A stretch of 64,000 nt of DNA, taken from the NCBI GenBank assembly GCA_020555865.1, contig JAJCJJ010000002.1:248001-312000 (forward strand), given 5' to 3'. This DNA comes from a bacterium 210917-DFI.7.65 (GTDB lineage: Bacteria > Bacillota > Clostridia > Oscillospirales > Oscillospiraceae). Each line of letters begins with the position of its first letter. Position 1 is the first letter of the stretch. Made by a program: the position numbers and the translations under genes. The notes below the pieces were generated by a model. It did not search any database and had not been told where the DNA came from. It worked only from the letters and a program-made list of their open reading frames with translations. Positions 60,419 through 64,000 of this stretch are shown here, in pieces.

Positions 60419-61572
60419 TGCCACGCTGCCAACACCTCCCGTGCGCCCTCGCTTTGGCCCAGAGGGCCGTATTGATTGGAAAACAGCACTGCGCCAGCAG
60501 CGGCCCCCACCCCCACACGGCGACGCACGTGGCCGTCGATGGCCTGCAGCAGCGAACGCAGCACCGGCTCCTGAAGGCCCGCGCCCTGCAAGAACTCCAG
60601 CGCCGCGTCCGTGGTGGGCGCTTCCATCACCGCGCGGCACAGCGCCGCATCACCTCCGCACACTGCAGCATGGGCACACAGCAGCTCCATGCGGCAGTCG
60701 GCATACCGGGAGTGGGTATTCATCACGCCGCCGCCCAGTTTCACCAGCTTTCCGATGTGCCCCACCAGCAGTATCCGCACAAAACCCGCCACCACCGCGC
60801 CGTCCAGCGCCGCACCGATAAAGTTGGCGCATTTCACTACGGGAACGTCTCGCCGCACCAGCGCATGGCTGCGCAGAAAATCCAGGCCATAATTGCCCGG
60901 CGTCAGGATCACATCCTGCGCACCGGCAGCGGAAAGCTGACGCAGCTCCAGCGCAATCGTGTCGGCAATGGCACTTTCGCTCATTGGCTCGACGATACCG
61001 GAGGTACCCAAAATCGACAGCCCTCCCACAATACCCAGCTTGGGATTAAACGTGCGCGCAGCAACCTCTGCTCCGCCCGGAATGGAAATCACCACATCCA
61101 TACCGCCGCTGTACCCCAGCGCCGTACACACAGTACGCACCTGCTCTTCAATCATGGCCCGGGGCACATGGTTGATTGCCGCTGCACCGACAGGCTGGTC
61201 CAGCCCCGCCTTCGTCACCCGGCCTACGCCTTCGCCGCCGTCAATAAAAATCCCGCCTGTGGTCCGGCGGCGTACCGCAGCGCAAACCAGCATGCCATCT
61301 GTCACATCGCTGTCATCCCCGGCGTCTTTGGTCACGGCGCAGCGGGCCGCAGCGCCGTCCTCCAACACCATAGCCTCGACCAGGGATGCCGTCACCGTCA
61401 CGCCTTTGGGCGTGGTCAGCGTCACAACTGTGCCGACATGGCCCGTCAGCAGCAGCCGTGCGGCTCCCGCCGCCGCCAAAGCGGCGCAAGTGCCTGTGGT
61501 ATAGCCGCAGCGGAGCCTGGTTTGACCGTTATACACATAATGTGCAAAGGCTTCTTCCCCGACTGTCTTCAT
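60415..61572 (-). CDS. cbiD: Cobalt-precorrin-5B C1-methyltransferase
   Basis: A 385-residue enzyme with LRCGYTTGTCAALAAAGAARLLL, VTKDAGDDSDVTDGMLV, INHVPRAMIEEQV, SIPGGAEVAARTFNPKLGIVGGLSILGTSGIVEPMSE and LLVGHIGKLVKLGGGVMNTHSRYADCRMEL, the complete CbiD pattern. CbiD is specific to the anaerobic (cobalt-early) pathway. Confidence 0.94.
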   Translation of the reverse strand: MKTVGEEAFAHYVYNGQTRLRCGYTTGTCAALAAAGAARLLLTGHVGTVVTLTTPKGVTVTASLVEAMVLEDGAAARCAVTKDAGDDSDVTDGMLVCAAVRRRTTGGIFIDGGEGVGRVTKAGLDQPVGAAAINHVPRAMIEEQVRTVCTALGYSGGMDVVISIPGGAEVAARTFNPKLGIVGGLSILGTSGIVEPMSESAIADTIALELRQLSAAGAQDVILTPGNYGLDFLRSHALVRRDVPVVKCANFIGAALDGAVVAGFVRILLVGHIGKLVKLGGGVMNTHSRYADCRMELLCAHAAVCGGDAALCRAVMEAPTTDAALEFLQGAGLQEPVLRSLLQAIDGHVRRRVGVGAAAGAVLFSNQYGPLGQSEGAREVLAAWQ

Positions 61573-62114
61573 GTTCTTTTTTTCCGTCGGCGCGCCAGCA
61601 GCACAACCGCAATCGCCGCCGCAGCAGCCAGCAGCAGCGGCAGCGCAAAAAAGCGGGTGTGGACAAACGCTTCTTCCGGCAGCCCGTCCGATTCAAACAC
61701 CAGCACCCGGTCATACCATTTTTGTTTGCGGATGCTCCAGGCCGCACAGTCAGTGTCCTGATCCAACGCCTCAATGGGCACGGTGTAGGTGTATTTTCCC
61801 GCCGCGTCCTCCGCAAAGTAGATGCACTCTGTATCCGGCGCAGCCATGGCCTCTTCGCTGGTGCCCATGAACAGTTTTTCATAACCTGTGCCGCTCAGTG
61901 TCATGCACACCTCCATCTCACCGTCAGCTACCGTCAGCTCCGCCGCCACAACGCGGAACATGGATGAACTGGACGCCACGCCGATGGCGTAGCTGCCTTC
62001 CCACAGCTGATCGGCTGTGACAGGGGTGCGCTCCTCCTCGACCGCTGCGGCAGGCGCTGTCAGCGCCAAAACCAGCAGCAAAACCGCGCCCCAGCGGGCC
62101 GCTTTTCCTTTCAT
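61569..62114 (-). CDS. Uncharacterised surface protein within the cobalamin operon
   Basis: A 181-residue protein: signal peptide (1-24, ending APAAA), a beta-rich extracytoplasmic domain (30-150; LWEGSYAIGVASSSSMFRVVAAELTV, MTLSGTGYEKLFMGTSEEAM, YTYTVPIEALDQ, WYDRVLVFES) and a C-terminal membrane helix (about 156-173) ending in RRRKKRT. It sits between cbiK and cbiD and overlaps cbiD by four nucleotides. The compact single-domain build with a tail anchor recalls NEAT-like surface modules, but I cannot assign a fold. A role in catching cobalt, a corrinoid or heme at the surface is possible. Confidence 0.75.
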   Translation of the reverse strand: MKGKAARWGAVLLLVLALTAPAAAVEEERTPVTADQLWEGSYAIGVASSSSMFRVVAAELTVADGEMEVCMTLSGTGYEKLFMGTSEEAMAAPDTECIYFAEDAAGKYTYTVPIEALDQDTDCAAWSIRKQKWYDRVLVFESDGLPEEAFVHTRFFALPLLLAAAAAIAVVLLARRRKKRT

Positions 62115-62226
62115 GTCCTTTTCCTCCCCCATGCGTGCCTTCTCCGCCGGCGGGAAGGTTTTCTTCCCGCCGGCAGAGCGCGTTTTCATACCATATCCAA
62201 TCCAGGTGTGTCTGTGGAGCCGTCCG

Positions 62227-63135
62227 TCAGTTCAGGGTGTCGATGGCCTGCTGCACGTGATCCACGTAAATCTGCTGAATATCTGCAATTTCGCCCATGC
62301 CCTGCAGCACTGGCTCAACCTCATAGCCCGCAGCGGCAAATGTGCTCTTCCAGGAATCCGGCTCGTCACCAGCCATGTCGTTGTTTGCATGGTCGCCGGC
62401 CACCACCATCAACGGCTGCAGCACCACCTTGGTGTAGCCGCCTGCCTGTACGGCAGACAGCATATCGTCGAGGGACGGCGCAGCCTCCACGGTACCCACG
62501 AGATAGTTGGTTTTGCCAGCGGCGTTGAAGGCATCCTGCAGTTTGGCGTAAGATGCATTAGCCTCATGCTCCGTGCCGTGACCCATAAACACGATAGCCG
62601 TGCCGTCCTGATCCTGTTCTGCTGTGGCGCTGCACAGGGCTTCCACCACACGGCTGTAGTCTTCGTCGCTGCTCAGCAGCGGCGCGCCCATTGCCACAGA
62701 GACAAACTGATCCCGATATTTCTCCACAACAGCTACCAAATCGTCGTATTCATAGCCGCTCATCACATGGGTAGGCTGCACCACTACCTGCTGCACGCCA
62801 TCGGCAATCAGACGCTCAAAGGCCTCCTCCACATTGTCGATTTCCAGCCCCTCGCGCTCGGCGAGAATATCAATGATCGTCTGGCTGGTGAAGGCGCGGC
62901 GCACTTCATAATCAGGATAGGCCGCGGCAATGGCGTCCTCCACTGCGCCGATGGTTTTATCACGGCTGTCGTTGTAGCTGGTGCCGAAGCTGACCACCAA
63001 AATCACATTTTTTTCTGCGCCGCCAGGTTCATCTGAGGACGACGGCGTATTCTGTCTTGTTCCGCAGCCCGCCAGGATCGCCAGGCACAGAGCCGCCGCA
63101 GCAGCCAGGGCCAGAATTTTTTTGTTCTTTTTCAT
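62227..63135 (-). CDS. cbiK: Sirohydrochlorin cobaltochelatase CbiK, lipoprotein form
   Basis: Inserts cobalt into sirohydrochlorin, the entry of the anaerobic B12 pathway. The 302-residue protein has the CbiK hallmarks VVSFGTSYNDSRDKTIGAVEDAI, the active-site His regions FMGHGTEHEANASYAKLQ (about residue 185) and MVVAGDHANNDMAGDEPDSW (about residue 243). Unusually it starts with a lipoprotein signal (LAILAGCGTRQ, Cys at about residue 24), so it should work outside the cytoplasmic membrane. Start 63135 follows AGGAGG. Confidence 0.92.
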   Translation of the reverse strand: MKKNKKILALAAAAALCLAILAGCGTRQNTPSSSDEPGGAEKNVILVVSFGTSYNDSRDKTIGAVEDAIAAAYPDYEVRRAFTSQTIIDILAEREGLEIDNVEEAFERLIADGVQQVVVQPTHVMSGYEYDDLVAVVEKYRDQFVSVAMGAPLLSSDEDYSRVVEALCSATAEQDQDGTAIVFMGHGTEHEANASYAKLQDAFNAAGKTNYLVGTVEAAPSLDDMLSAVQAGGYTKVVLQPLMVVAGDHANNDMAGDEPDSWKSTFAAAGYEVEPVLQGMGEIADIQQIYVDHVQQAIDTLN

Positions 63136-63223
63136 GATGCTTTCCTCCTGTTTTTTTTCGTATGAAATATTCTTCCAAGGATCCGGCCCTCCGGCCGAAA
63201 ACAAGGATATGGTATCGAATCCA

Positions 63224-63994
63224 TCAAAGCGCGCCGGAGGTAAAATACGCCCGGTACAGCTCCGCAGGCAGATCAAACAATTCTTCAATCAGCGCTTCGG
63301 TCAGAATCTCCTCTGGCGCGCCTGCTTTCAAAATGCGGCCCTCCTTGATACAGGCCATCTCATCGGAGATCTTTCGGACAAATTCCAGCTCGTGCATGGA
63401 CAGCACCACCGCAATGCCCCGCTCTGTGGCCAGACGGCGCAGAATCTCCAGAAAACGGATCTTATGATGCACATCAAGAAAGGACGTCGGCTCATCCAGC
63501 AGCAGCACATTCGGCTCCTGACAAATGGCCCGGGCCAGCAGCACCCGCTGGCGCTGGCCATCGCTCAGCGTCAAAAACGCCCGGTTCCGCAGCGGTGCGA
63601 TTTCCACCAGATGCAAAGCCTCGTCGATCTTCTCCCGGTCTTCGGCGCGTAAAAGTCCCATATATCCGGTGTAGGGATAGCGGCCCATGGCCACGACATC
63701 CTCGCAGGTCATCCGCTCCGGGCGGGCGCGGTCGGTCAGCAGCACCGACAGTTCCCGGGCCAGCTCATTGCGGGAATAGGACTCCATCTTTTTCCCATCC
63801 AGCAGCACTGTACCGCCCAGCTGATGAAGGTGGCCGGAAAGGGTCTTCAAAATTGTGGATTTACCGGAGCCGTTGGGTCCGATCAATGTTAAAACACGGC
63901 CGGCGCCGACGCGCAGCGCAATGTCCCCGATCAGCACTGTGCCGCCGTAGCCCACCGCCAAAGCCTCAGTAGACAAACGCATCTGCGTGCTCAC
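63224..63994 (-). CDS. FecCD-type ABC transporter ATPase
   Basis: A 256-residue ABC ATPase of the siderophore/heme/B12 class, with Walker A GPNGSGKST (about 40), signature LSDGQRQRVLLARAI (about 143, D for G in the usual LSGGQ) and Walker B VLLLDEPTSFLDVHHK. It probably energises uptake of a corrinoid, heme or iron chelate together with a permease whose gene ends at the window edge. It probably starts at GTG 63994, overlapping that gene. Confidence 0.88.
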   Translation of the reverse strand: MSTQMRLSTEALAVGYGGTVLIGDIALRVGAGRVLTLIGPNGSGKSTILKTLSGHLHQLGGTVLLDGKKMESYSRNELARELSVLLTDRARPERMTCEDVVAMGRYPYTGYMGLLRAEDREKIDEALHLVEIAPLRNRAFLTLSDGQRQRVLLARAICQEPNVLLLDEPTSFLDVHHKIRFLEILRRLATERGIAVVLSMHELEFVRKISDEMACIKEGRILKAGAPEEILTEALIEELFDLPAELYRAYFTSGAL

Positions 63995-64000
63995 AGCCCA
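63991..64000 (-). CDS. Last codons of an upstream gene, probably the transporter permease
   Basis: Only the end (Gly-Leu-stop) is inside the window. It is inferred from the GTGA overlap with the ATPase start, the coupling used throughout this operon. Confidence 0.3.

Noticed and set aside
60403..61761. A 452-codon plus-strand frame over cbiD
   Set aside because: Antisense shadow of a well-identified enzyme gene.
1..64000. CRISPR arrays, tRNA and rRNA genes, intact insertion sequences
   Set aside because: No spaced direct repeats, no tRNA cloverleaf, rRNA segment or transposase was found on reading both strands; a tRNAscan or Rfam run would settle the RNA part.

Overview
The window comes from a GC-rich, spore-forming member of the Clostridia, most likely the Oscillospiraceae/Ruminococcaceae. 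This rests on a SpoIIE homologue, Firmicutes-type AGGAGG ribosome binding sites, sigma-A promoters, a clostridial iscR-iscS-iscU cluster, rubredoxin-rubrerythrin, and an anaerobic (cobalt-early) B12 pathway. I see no rRNA, tRNA or CRISPR array.

Positions 1-15,100 carry ordinary chromosomal genes: a short-chain fatty acid permease, spoIIE with a small membrane protein, dusB followed by an ECF sigma factor fused to its own zinc anti-sigma domain and a membrane anchor, putP, queT behind a probable preQ1 riboswitch, galU, an Isc cluster with three copies of a CCTAT-N7-ATAGG operator, a membrane-anchored XRE regulator, and a pyridoxal kinase.

Positions 15,285-29,615 form an AT-richer accessory segment bounded by decayed conjugative-element genes: a sigma/XRE relic on the left and a ParB relic on the right. 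Between them lie a zinc-uptake operon (HU-like protein, Cys-rich membrane protein, a ZnuA with a ZinT domain inserted, ZnuC, ZnuB, lipoprotein), a TetR regulator, a 1753-residue S-layer-homology surface protein plus a degenerate copy of its SLH end, and a QueD paralogue that lacks the catalytic Cys and carries a zinc ribbon. A 25-bp palindrome, ATGAC-N15-GTCAT, occurs five times here and covers the -10 region of the HU/zinc, SLH and QueD promoters. I read this as one unrecognised metal-starvation regulon.

Positions 29,700-45,790 hold rubrerythrin, a PerR/Fur regulator, three zinc-ribbon membrane proteins (one frameshifted) divergent from a ribbon-helix-helix regulator with paired ACTATA-N4-TATAGT operators, an EF-G paralogue, a P-type-ATPase-like protein without the phosphorylation motif, an RlmB-type methyltransferase, FtsH, an MBOAT/AlgJ-like O-acylation pair, and rpsF-ssb-rpsR.

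Positions 45,789-64,000 are one long minus-strand cobalamin operon, mostly joined by 4-nt overlaps. It reads from an ABC ATPase and a lipoprotein CbiK cobaltochelatase through cbiD, L, F, G, H, J, ET, A, cobT, U, S, a shortened CobU paralogue, cobC, cbiB, cobD, cbiP, cobO and cbiC. It covers sirohydrochlorin to adenosylcobalamin; its promoter and any cobalamin riboswitch lie beyond the right edge.
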